Shown here one piece after another: positions 18,001 through 30,000 of a stretch of 64,000 nucleotides of DNA. The translations under genes were made by a program, and so were the position numbers. Source of the DNA: Bedellia somnulentella. Its lineage: Eukaryota > Arthropoda > Insecta > Lepidoptera > Bedelliidae. Numbering within the stretch: position 1 is the stretch's first letter; the number at the start of each line of letters is the position of its first letter. The stretch covers positions 4,496,873-4,560,872 of the forward strand of contig OY755173.1 of assembly GCA_963576735.1 (NCBI GenBank), given 5' to 3'. The notes beneath the pieces were generated by a model. That model saw only the letters and a list, made by a program, of their open reading frames with translations, did no database searches and was not told the origin of the DNA.

Positions 18001-21000
18001 TTTTCGTAGTTTTCTTGTGATCACCTCGAATCTTGTTTACATTTTCAGTCTTCGTGAAAGTGTTGTTATGAGGAGCAGAAACAGAAACCGCCAGGACTCG
18101 CACTGGGGTACTCGAGTTATCCCCTTTTCTTTGTTTACTAGCGCACTCCGGGCAAAACCAGCTTTGTCTTTGATCTAACGTCATGTTAGTGAGGTACTCA
18201 ATACAGAGGTTCAGGCATTTAAGGTCATACAGACGTTCGCATGTTGAACACTCCAGGAAATTAAGATCTTGTATTTTTTCCTTACAAGCGGCACAGTCAG
18301 TAGCCATGTTTGTAGTGATGTTAGCATAAATCTCAATTTCTGGGCTCCTGGCTGCTGATTATGATGGCTGTGAAAGATTCAAAAGCCGCCTCTTCGTTTG
18401 TTTCAGGTAACGGGTGCACTTATTTACACTTAACTTTTGTTATATTAGCAGTTTTCGATTTTTAGTGAGCAACGTTTATAAGCATGAGTTTACTTTTTAA
18501 GCGCCGGTAGGAGAAAAGAGTCTTTTGTTTTGGAGATTTTTGACATTTCCCAATTATCAAGGTATTCTTTACACTTATATTTTAGACTAGCTTTTTGCCC
18601 GCGACTACGTTCGCGTGGACTACATTTTTTGCATCCGGTTTACATCCGAAATTCCAAAACACTATATTAACTTCTGTTTTATTTTTATATTTATATTCCC
18701 GTGAGCGTTGTAATAGATATAAAGAACATTAAGACTTTTTAAGTGAATATTGGGCGATGCAGTTGGAGACCCATTTGACTATCTTTTCCCCATTCAACTT
18801 CAAAAAGTGGATATAGAATTACTATCTCTGAAGCTGTGGCTACCCTTTTTTGGGATTTTTAGCCGTTAGAATATACTCATGATTGATTGATAGATGAATT
18901 TCATATATTCCTTTTTGTAGTGGTTATATCAGTCAATCGCATCAAGTTTCAAATTTTTAGATACAGTATATTTATAGATCAAAAATCTGTATACTATATT
19001 TCAATCCCTTAGGGGATGAGTTCCAAAAAACCTTTTTAATTGTTCATACGAATCATGAAACAAACCATTTTGTACCAAGTTTTATTGGTTCAAATAAAAG
19101 AATATCTCTAGTAAGTATGGATAGCAGTTTGGCGACCCGGTGCTGACCCTACACTGACTGTTGGTGATGTGTGAGATATTGCAATCATCGGTCAACAGAT
19201 GGCGTTACTGAATTAACATTGAGATATTTACTATTATTTACAAACTATGCATTCTGAGGCTTAAACAGAATATTAATTTATGCGTAAGTAAAACATAATA
19301 TATCTATGAGAATATTAGTTAAAAAAACAAAAGCTACAAACATATTCTCAAACCTACCAAATGAATACGCAAAACGATTCGAACCTGGGTCTTTCGTACT
19401 TAGTGTTTACCAAACGGTATACCGCTACGCCACGCAGACATTTGTGTAAGTCTTAAATTTGTGATATCCTATATATCTGTGTATTTTTTTGTTAGTCAGC
19501 AACAAATAAAAATCTCTCTTTCTTTCTTTATCTAGTAGTCATATTGACTATTGACAAACAATTAAATGGACAATTACTTTGATGAAAATGGATGAAACCC
19601 TTCTTTTTTCCAAAAAGACTATTAATGAAGAGTCCGATAAAGTTGGTCGATGAAAAAATTAATCGTGTAAACATGGGAACCATATAAAAGGTTTTTTTTA
19701 TGCTCCTGTGGGAACCCTTGCGAAATCCGGGATAAATTATATCCTATATGTTGGCCAGGTGTATAACCTACATTCATGCCAAATTTGATCAAGATCGGTC
19801 CGGTAGAATTAACGTGATGAACGGACATACAGACAGACAGACATTTTTTTCAAAAATAGCAAATTTGGCTTCAGTATCGAAAATAAAACATATTCCACTG
19901 GTTTTTTTTTTTTTTTTCAATGTACAGTTTTGACCTCGTAACAGTCTTATTATAGTATAGATAAACTACGCAAGCTAGAACAACCAAACCAAATCACGAT
20001 AAACGAGAATAAAATGAACTTTTAATCGCATGTTTTTATGGGGGGCCTACCAATAGTACTTCAGTCAAAAATCATAGTTTATTTTTTTTTAGTACATTTT
20101 TTTGACGTTTACCGCGGAAGTACACCCACCAAAAAAATCTCAAAAAGAGCTACTAAAGACATGTACAAGTGCATAGATTTTTTTTTCCAAAAATCATGGT
20201 GCGTCATGTCAAAAAATCGAAAATATTTACAATACAACACCAGTATTTAAGTACTAGAGTAGTATATATTTTATGTAAACTCTTTTTCTGTAAACCGATG
20301 TGGAGGATGATGATGGAGAGGGCTATGCTCGGGATTTCTTTGCGCGATCGAATCAGAAATGAGGAGGTCCGCTGAAGAACTAAAGTCACCGACATAGCCC
20401 GAAGAGTTGTAAAGCTGAAGTGGCAATGGGCGGGGAACATCGGTTTACAGAAAAAGAGTTTACATAAAATATATACTACTCTAGTACTTAAATACTGGTG
20501 TTGTATTGCAAATATTTTCGAAAAAAAATTCTATGCACTTGTACATGTCTTTAGTAGCTTTTTTGAGATTTTTTTGGTGGGTGTACCTCCGCGGCAAACG
20601 TCAAAAAATGTACTAAAAAAAATAAATTATGATTTTTTGACTGAAGTACTATTGGTAGGCCCCCCATAAAACATGCGATTAAAAGTTCATTTTATTCTCG
20701 TTTATCGTGATTTGGTTTGGTTGTTCTAGCTTGCGTAGTTTATCTAAAATATAAGTTTAAAAAATACCTTGATGATTTGGTAAATGTCAAAAATCTCCAA
20801 AACAAAAGAAGATCGAGGGCTGATTTTTGTCACACAGTAACCGTGGCTGAAACCGGTGCACCACCATAAAAATCAGCAAGATCGGCTTCGGGGGCCAATC
20901 TTGTTCCCTTAGCCTGCTAGACCCTTTGCCCAAAAATCACTTAAGAAGCCCCTACACCAGGCTTAGAATAGCACTACCCCATTTCTTCCGGTGGGTGTAC

Positions 21001-24000
21001 GTAAGAGGCGACTAACGGTATTGGGGCCTTTAAGGGATTCTGGGGCGATGCGGTTGGAGACCCATCACCAACATCCTTTATACTTGCCATCTTTTCCCCA
21101 CTCACATTTCCAAAAGTGGCTGAGGAATTTATAATTCCTTAGCTCTGTTTACCCCTTCTAGGGATTATTTGCCGTGAGTATATGTATTTATTATAAATTT
21201 CTATTAGCCACCTACTTGTACCCCACTACAAGTTTTGGGGTGTCAGATCAGAAAAGAATTGATGGAATCAAGTTCCCCTAGGGTCTTAGACCTAAATGCT
21301 ATAAGAAAGATGGCAAATTAATTTTCAACCTTACTTCAACCATATTTGTTTAATTCTAATGTGGTAAGTTGCGAATTTTCTTAAGATTCTAAGAGCTAAG
21401 ATTCGCCGTGTAGTGTCGGCTTAGAATAACACTACCCCATTTCTACCCGCGGGTGATCGTAAGAGGCAACTAAGGTTATAGGGGCTTTTTAAGTGATTTT
21501 TGGACGATGTGGTTGGAGACCCGTCACCAAAAACATTTATTATTACTATCTTTTCCCCAATCAACTTCCAAAAGTGGCTGAGGAATTTCTCATTCCAAAG
21601 CTCTGGCTACCCCGGTAAGGGATTTAAAGCCGTGAGAATATGTATGTATGTATTTGAAAATTGTAAACAGTAAAACATAAAAGAAGCTTACAAATATTTT
21701 TCCAACACCACATTGTCACTCAAGCTTTCAATTAGTGAATCCAGACACAAATGCCGGTAAACTATATAATAAATAATATAATATATACGGACATATTTTA
21801 CACAAATGATAAACTAACTTAAACTTGTTTAAGGAATACTAACTCAACGATATATTTAAAATTATACAATACACATATAAATAACGTACAAGACTAAGAA
21901 ACAATAATTTATGCTCATCACATAAATATTGCTCTCATCGGGGATCGAACTCGCAACCTCTGGACCTAGAAGCGAGTCACCTATCCACTCGGTTACAGAC
22001 GTCGTCAAACAGAGTTGATTTGTGTTTAGATGCCGAAAATTTGAATATTACAGTAGTGTTAATGCTAATAAGATCTCAATAACAAAATGTTACCTTAAGA
22101 GACTGCAAAGTTCCTCCATGGAAGGCTGTTGGGGACAACAAAGTAGGTGGAATGCCCGCGAAAGGTCCCGTCGGGCTCACAATAGACTTGCAATTCAGTA
22201 AGAAATTGAAAAGCGCTTGGGCGTCGGCTCCTTGCACCAATAATAAAGACTCTGCTGCGCTGTCTACAGTACTCTCTTGAGCATTTTGAATACGAGCCTG
22301 GAACAAAACGGATAGATAAATAAATATATTGGTAAGTACGGTATTCAACTTGATTGAATTACTTATAGTGTACTGTACTGTAATACTGTACAAATTTTAA
22401 GTAAACCTAAAATTTTAATGATCGAGATTGATGAAAAAGTGCAGTCAATTTAAGTCTTTGTAAAATTTTGACAGTTTTCTTTATTCAACAAACAATCTAC
22501 TTTTGTACGCTAGTATACAACAATGAAACTGAAACCAATTTAAAAGAGGTTTTTCCTTAGCATAATATGTTGAAAAAGACGATGACCTGTTTATATTGAT
22601 TAAAGAATGATGTTGCCACCCTTATCTTAGGACGATTCTTTCGTGCTGTATCTAGTATAAATATTATCTGTATCATTCATTACAGATAAATACGTGTTAG
22701 AAGATAAGATAAGTTATATGATAGATACGCACGTTTTACCTTAATATATAAGCTGTAACCATTTATACAATAAATCAGACTATAACCATCTTTCGAGTCT
22801 CATTATTTGTTCCTGCCAAGACACAATGGCAAATTGGTGACCCCGAGAAAAGAATATACGCAACATGGCGCAGTCACCGTGCAAAACAAATGGAAGTCAA
22901 CAAGAAATATTAGAAATAGCAGCTGGCACCTCAGTTTTATCCCGAATTCCGGAATTTTGGAAGGATCAACCGCGATTATGGTTCACGCAATTGGAAGCTA
23001 CATTAGCACCACAAAAACAAGGAGACGATTACAAATACAATATGGTAATAGCCAAGCTGTCCAAAGAAGAAATACTACAGGTCAATGACCTAATTTCATC
23101 ACCGCCAACCACAGAAAAATACAAATCCATTAAGGAGCGTCTAATTGATTGCTATGAAGAATCCGAACACCAACAATTTGAGAAGTTACTAACAAACATG
23201 GAACTAGGCGATCAAAAACCATCACAATTGCTACGGAAAATGCGAGTCCTCGGCAGAAACAAAATCAGCGACGAAACCATTAAACTACTGTGGCTCAGAC
23301 TTTTGCCACCAACAGTTACCACAGTACTAGCTGTCACCGAGGACATAGACATTGAGAAGATGAGCCACATCGCTGACAAAATAATTATGAACTCAAAAAT
23401 TACCGAGGTATCAGCAGTCAGCAGAAATACAGATGACAGCGGAACGGCACTCATATTAGCACAGTTAGCAAAATTACAATTAGAAATAGACGCAATTCAA
23501 CAAAATCGCGGAGGCCATCGGCGTAATAATTATAAACATCAACGTTCTACAACGAGACCAAGTTCAAGATCAACCAGTCAAGTAAGAAATCAATTTTGTT
23601 ACTACCACAGCAAATATAGAAAATATGCAAGAAACTGTATTAAACCATGCAGTTGGAATCCAGACTACGGCGGATCTCTGTACCATTTACCCATCTAACC
23701 GCCTTAAGATTACAGACAAAAAAACGGGCATTACCATTTTAATCGACACGGGAGCAAATATTTCGGTTATCAACAAGTCACACAGACAATCATTTAAACA
23801 AACCGAACAATATACCCTCTACGCCGCCAATGGGACAAAAATCAAAACGTACGGTGAGAAAACAATGACTTTGAATCTCGGACTACGGAGATGTTTTACA
23901 TGGAATTTCATCATCGCTGACGTCACACAACCCATCATTGGAGCGGATTTCTTAGAACACTATAAATTATTAGTGGATATAGCGGGTAAAAAAATTATTG

Positions 24001-27000
24001 ACAGGGTTACGGAGCTGACGGTTCCGGCAAGCCTGAGCAAATCTACTCATCAAACAATTAGCACTATCAACATGAGGGCGAACGCGCGCATTAATCAACT
24101 TCTACACAAATACGAAGATATCACTAGACCCTCCTCCCTACGCACTAACCCAAAACATAAGGTTGAACATCATATTATCACTCAAGGACCACCCGTTGCC
24201 ACGCGAGCCAGACCATTACCTCCAGGAAAATATCACATAGCAAAAAAAGAATTTCAAAATATGATGGAACTCGGTATTTGTCGACCTTCAGACAGCCCCT
24301 GGGCCAGCCCACTACACATGGTAAAGAAAAAGAACGGTGAATGGAGACCATGTGGAGATTACCGGATGCTCAATAACGCGACCATACCTGACAAATATCC
24401 ACTGCCACGGTTAACCGATTTTACATATATCTTGGAAAACAAGAAAATACTCAGCAAAATTGATATACGGAAGGCCTATCATTGCATTCCGGTAAAAGAT
24501 ATAGAAAAAACCGCCATAATCACCCCGTTTGGACTTTTTGAATATTTAAGAATGCCTTTTGGACTACGCAATGCAGCACAAACATTTCAAAGATTTATGG
24601 ACTCCCTATTCAGAGATTTGGACTTCATATTCGTATTTGTTGACGATTGTCTCATCGCATCAGAAAATGAAAATCAACACTATCAGCATTTAGAAATAGT
24701 TTTCAAACGTTTACAAGAAAACGGACTAAACATAAATCTCGAAAAATGTTAATTCCTTAAATACGAATTGGATTTCCTAGGGTATCACATAACGAGCAAA
24801 GGAATACGCCCAACGGAAGAAAATTATAAGGCGATTATGGAATTTCCTAAACCGAAGACAATCAAGGAATTAAGGAGATTTTTGGGCATGATAAATTTTT
24901 ACAGAAATAACCTTCCACACGCAGCTGAAAATCAAAAAATTCTCAACGCATATTTAAAAGGTACGAAAAAGAACGACAATTCACCTATTCTCTGGACAAC
25001 GGAAGCGGAAAAAGCTTACAATAAATGCAAAGAAAGCATAATGAATTCAGTAGTAACGGCCCACCCTTCCCGCACAGCTTCACTGGCGCTTATGACAGAT
25101 GCCAGTAACACCTGTATCGGCGCGGTCTTACAACAAAAATCCGGGACCAATTGGGAACCATTAAGATTTTACTCATGCAAATTGGACGAAACTCAACAAA
25201 AATACTCAACATTCGACAGAGAACTGCTCGGCGTATATTTAGCTGTCAAACATTTCCAAAGATTAGTTGAAGGAAGACAGTTCACAATCTTTACAGACCA
25301 TCGACCCTTGACATACGCTTTTTCCAAAAAACCGTCATCAAACGACACACCGCGACGAGTACGACAATTAGATTTTATTTCACAATATTGTACTGATATT
25401 CAACACATAAGCGGACGTGACAATATCACTGCAGACGCTCTGTCACGTATAGAACAAATTGATATACCATCACCAATGAATTACGCCGATTTAGCAAAAT
25501 ATCAATCTACGGACAAAGAATTAATAAACTTGCGTAGCAACAAAAAATTAAAACTTCAAGATATCACGTTTCCAAACTCTTCTATAAGCATCACCTGCGA
25601 TGTATCTACGGGAAAAAATCGCCCTTATTTACCACAAAAATTTCGCAAGCAAATATTTAACGTCATTCATGGATTAAGTCACCCAGGAAAAAGAGCTACC
25701 AGAAAAATGATAACTCAGAGGTACTTATGGTCAGGCATGAATAAAGACATCAATAACTGGTGTAAATTATGTATAGCCTGTCAGAAATCTAAGGTACAAC
25801 GACATACAATATCACCTTTAGGCAATTTCATGCCCGCGCAGCGTTTTGAACACCTACATATGGACATTGTCGGACCATTACGCATTTCACAAGGAAAGAG
25901 ATATGTAATAACTATGATAGATCGATGTACGTCATGGCCCGAGGTATTCCCAGTAGAGGACATTACAGCAGAAACAGTGGCCAAAACACTATATGAGGGA
26001 TGGATAACTCGTTTCGGATGTCCACTACGTGTCACCACCGATCAAGGCCGACAGTTTGAATCAAGAATATTCGAATCTCTTTCACAATTTCTAGGGGTAC
26101 ACAAAATTAGAACAACACCTTATCATCCACAATCAAACGGGATGATCGAGAGATTTCATAGAACATTAAAAGCGGCACTGATGACTAGAGAAGCTAAGGA
26201 TAATTGGGTTAAGGAAATTCCCCCAGTTCTGCTGGGACTACGGAGTTGTTTACGAGAAGACACGGGATATAGTGCAGCAGAGTTAACATACGGAACACCT
26301 ATAAGACTACCTGGAGGATTTTTTGAATCATCACCACATCAACTTTCTACTTACGAGGAGTTTGTAAAAAATATTCAGAAGGACATCACTCAGATGACAT
26401 CAATACCTAAACGAAAAAAATATGATCAAGCAGTTTTTGTACACCCAGAGCTCAAAGAGTGCTCACATGTATTCGTGCGATGCGACAGACTTAGGAAAAC
26501 TCTCACACCGCCCTACGAAGGACCATTCCCAGTGATAAGAAAAATGGATAAGACATACGTTATTAAAATAAAAGATAAGGAGACAACAATATCTATAGAC
26601 AGATTAAAACCTGTATTTTTCATCAATAACGATTCAAACAACGTGCCAAGCACGGCGAATAATTACAACCAAAATAGCACCGTAAAAAAAACCGTAAAAT
26701 ATTGTAATCTGCTGACAACAAGAAGAAACAACCAGCATAGTTGCAACGGATAAATGTATTCAGCAATCCACACTAAGGTCAAGAGGGAAGCACTGACCTA
26801 ATACACAACAGGCGTCAGCAAATCACCATAACAACAATCGTCAGCACATACATTCTTCGCGCCACAACAACATCAGCAAAAATCATATTACTTAAGAATG
26901 TCAAGTTCAATTCGTCATCGTAATATTGTACCATAACTATATTATTATAATATTATTTTCTTTCATTTTTTTTAAAGGGGGGTGTATTGTTGCCACCCTT

Positions 27001-30000
27001 ATCTTAGGACGATTCTTTCGTGCTGTATCTAGTATAAATATTATCTGTATCATTCATTACAGATAAATACGTGTTAGAAGATAAGATAAGTTATATGATA
27101 GATACGCACGTTTTACCTTAATATATAAGCTGTAACCATTTATACAATAAATCAGACTATAACCATCTTTCGAGTCTCATTATTTGTTCCTGCCAAGACA
27201 CAATGGCAAAAATGACAATGAAAAAGCCATACTCCAAACTGGGAAAAGAATGTGTAAAGAAGAGCTAGAAACTTACAATATAAAAGCAAATATATAAAAA
27301 AGTACACTTAAACGTGCTTAAACTAATTTAATTAATATAAAATTTAGATTACCTGCGTATTATTAATTCTCTTAATTACATCATGTTCAAATCCGAGCTG
27401 AGACAAAAACTGATCCGATTCCATATCGTCCTCGTCGCCGGAATTATCGTCCGCCTTGTCGTTCCGTCCGTTGTCCGACTTATTGTCGTCCATCGTGTCG
27501 TAACAACTGTCATACGAAGAGTTCTTTGGTTTGTCGTTGCTGTCTGACGTGTTTAGCTTCTTTTTGTTGTCCCCGCGGAGAGGCATTGTGAATTCTACAT
27601 CTGTGACACGAGGTATTTAAGTTTTATTAGGGAAATGAACAGCTATAATATTTATTTGAAAGTAAATAAAATAAATAGGACTATTTCAGATATTTAGTTG
27701 ATATTTTTAGATGCGAGCTATCTATGTTAACCACGCAACCTCCAAATGAATAGCAAACAACTGAACAAGAACTCATGAACATACAGCTACGGTTCCACTG
27801 ATACGACAAACTTAAACATCGCCCTTTCAGCAACAGGGGTTATAAAAATATATATAAGCGAACCCGTGGTTGGCTAGTACAGTACCGAATTGGAGAGTTA
27901 AAAAGAGAGGCAAAAGCAATTAATATATATGATATAGATCCTTAGAATGTCACTACCCCATTCTACCCATGGGTGTCGTAAGTGGCGACTAAGGGAAGGG
28001 TATGGGGCTTTTTTAAGTGGTTAATGGGCGATTGCGGCGACAATACTTTATTTCTACCATCTTGTCCCGCTATCAACTTCCAAATGTTACTGAGGAGTTA
28101 CTAGCTCTGAAGCTCTGGCTCTGGCTCTCTGGCTCTGGCACACCCACCAAAAAAATCTCAAAAAGAGCTACTAAAGACATGTACAAGTGCATAGAAAAAA
28201 AATGGCTGTACCTCCGCGGCAAACGTCAGAAAAATGTACTAAAAAAAATAAACTATGATTTTTTGACTGAAGTACTATTGGTAGGCCCCCCATAAAAACA
28301 TGCGATTAAAAGTTCATTTTATTCTCGTTTATCGTGATTTGGTTTGGTTGTTCTAGCTTGCGTAGTTTATCTAAAATATAAGTTTAAAAAATACCTTGAT
28401 GATTTGGTAAATGTCAAAAATCTCCAAAACAAAAGAAGATCGAGGGCTGATTTTTGTAACACAGTAACCGTGGCTGAAACCGGTGCACCACCATAAAAAT
28501 AGAACTACGGGCTAGATCTCTTTCAAACCAATTTTCGTTAGTAGTTTGTATAGTAATACACATCATATATTTTTTTCAGTATTATCATGCCCATATTTTA
28601 GAAGTTACGGGGGGGGGACACACATTTTAGCACTTTGAAAAAGTCTCTCGCGCAAACTATTCAGTTTTGAAAAAAATGATATAAGAAACCTCAACATCAT
28701 TTTCAAATACCTTTTGAAAGATACCCCACACGTATAGGTTTGATAAAAAAAAAAATTTTGAGTTTCAGTTCTATGTATGGGAAACCCTAAATATTTTGGT
28801 TTTTTTTCAGATTTTATTTTAAAATCTTAATGCGGTTTACATAATACATCTACGCACCAATTTTCATTAATGTAGTTCTTATAGTTTCGGAATAAACTGG
28901 CTGTGACATACGGACGGACGGACGGACGGACAGACAGACAGACATGACGAATCTATAAGGGTCCCGTTTTTGCCATTTGGCTACGGAACCCTAAAAATCA
29001 GCCAGATCGGCTTCGGGGGCCAATCTTGTTCCCTTAGCCTGCTAGACCCTTTGTTCATTTTCTAAAAAAATAATTTGTACAATTTTGGGTTTAACATATT
29101 TTTACTTTTGAAAGATTTTCTGTGCGACCAAACCCAACGCATGTATTTATGAACCATCTAATATATTCCTGAAATAAAAAACACGTACCTTCCTGCCTCA
29201 GTGTGTGCCGCAATCCTCTCGTAGAGGGCGTGACGAGTGCGCTGGGGTCTGCCGCGCCCCCCACCCCCGCCGCACGGAACAGACACGTGAACGAGTTGGC
29301 GCACACGTAGAAGTATGGGCAGTGGCGGGCTCGGACCAGCTGAGGGACACTTGTCAATTAGGAGTTATTGGAAACAGTTTGACAGTACATTGGGACGGCT
29401 CTGATGATGGAAGATAATATATATACAGTGCTAGACATAGCGGAACAGACACGTGAACGAGTTGGCGCACACGTAGAAGTATGGGCAGTGGCGGGCTCGG
29501 ACCAGCTGTGGACCACTTGTCAATTAGGAGTTATTGGAAACAGTTTGACAGTAAATTGGGACGGCTCTGATGATGGAAGATAATATATATACAGTGCTAG
29601 ACATAGCGGAACAGACACGTGAACGAGTTGGCGCACACGTAGAAGTATGGGCAGTGGCGGGCTCGGACCAGCTGTGGACCACTTGTCAATTAGGAGTTAT
29701 TGGAAACAGTTTGACAGTACATTGGGACGGCTCTGATGATGGAAGATAATATATATACAGTGCTAGACATAGCGGAACAGACACGTGAACGAGTTGGCGC
29801 ACACGTAGAAGTATGGGCAGTGGCGGGCTCGGACCAGCTGTGGACCACTTCTCAATTAGGAGTTATTGGAAACAGTTTGACAGTACATTGGGACGGCTCT
29901 GATGATGGAAGATAATATATATACAGTGCTAGACATAGCGGAACAGACACGTGAACGAGTTGGCGCACACGTAGAAGTATGGGCAGTGGCGGGCTCGGAC

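Larger units (their letters stand above)
13446..18520 (-). mobile_element. CR1/Jockey-type LINE, full length or nearly so
   Basis: The element interrupts the FB-1 left arm with a target duplication TCTTTT (13440-13445 and 18521-18526). ORF1 and ORF2 lie in tandem on the minus strand, followed by a 3' region containing a (TG)n run and ending in a T-rich tail on the minus strand. At about 5.1 kb it has a plausible full length, with one in-frame stop noted in ORF2. Confidence 0.85.
18587..19961 (-). mobile_element. Hel-2 Helitron, non-autonomous
   Basis: On the minus strand it begins TCTATACTATAATAAG and ends CTAG, inserted between A and T with no target duplication. The FB-1 right arm supplies the uninterrupted site (TATTTTAGATAAACTACG). 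Ten bases before CTAG is a hairpin CGCGA-ACGTAG-TCGCG, the standard Helitron 3' signal. There is no Rep/helicase gene. A Rep-A fragment and a tRNA-like stretch lie inside. Confidence 0.87.
13322..20927. mobile_element. FB-1 foldback element with two large insertions
   Basis: Left arm in three pieces: 13322-13445, 18527-18586, 19962-20301. Right arm: 20438-20927 (490 bases, continuous). Aligned as reverse complements they match nearly throughout. Outer ends are AAAGGGTCTAGCAGGCTAAG and its complement. The loop is 20302-20437. Without the insertions the element is about 1.15 kb, with no transposase. It sits inside a Rep-A copy and has a second partial copy at 28139-29052. Confidence 0.85.
22611..27210 (+). 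mobile_element. Ty3/gypsy LTR retrotransposon, CsRn1 type
   Basis: Two 223-base LTRs (22611-22833 and 26988-27210) appear identical by eye. The target duplication is AATGA (22606-22610, 27211-27215). Primer site TGGTGACCCC at 22835-22844 fits the 3' end of tRNA-Trp. The gag CHCC box (C-x2-H-x9-C-x3-C) and tRNA-Trp priming are the marks of the CsRn1/Kabuki clade. Order is gag, then pol one frame forward, then a purine tract. It lies in DONSON intron 7, in the opposite orientation to the gene. Confidence 0.94.

Noticed and set aside
22611..27210. Endogenous retrovirus with envelope gene
   Set aside because: No envelope frame lies between pol and the 3' LTR; only about 220 untranslated bases are there.
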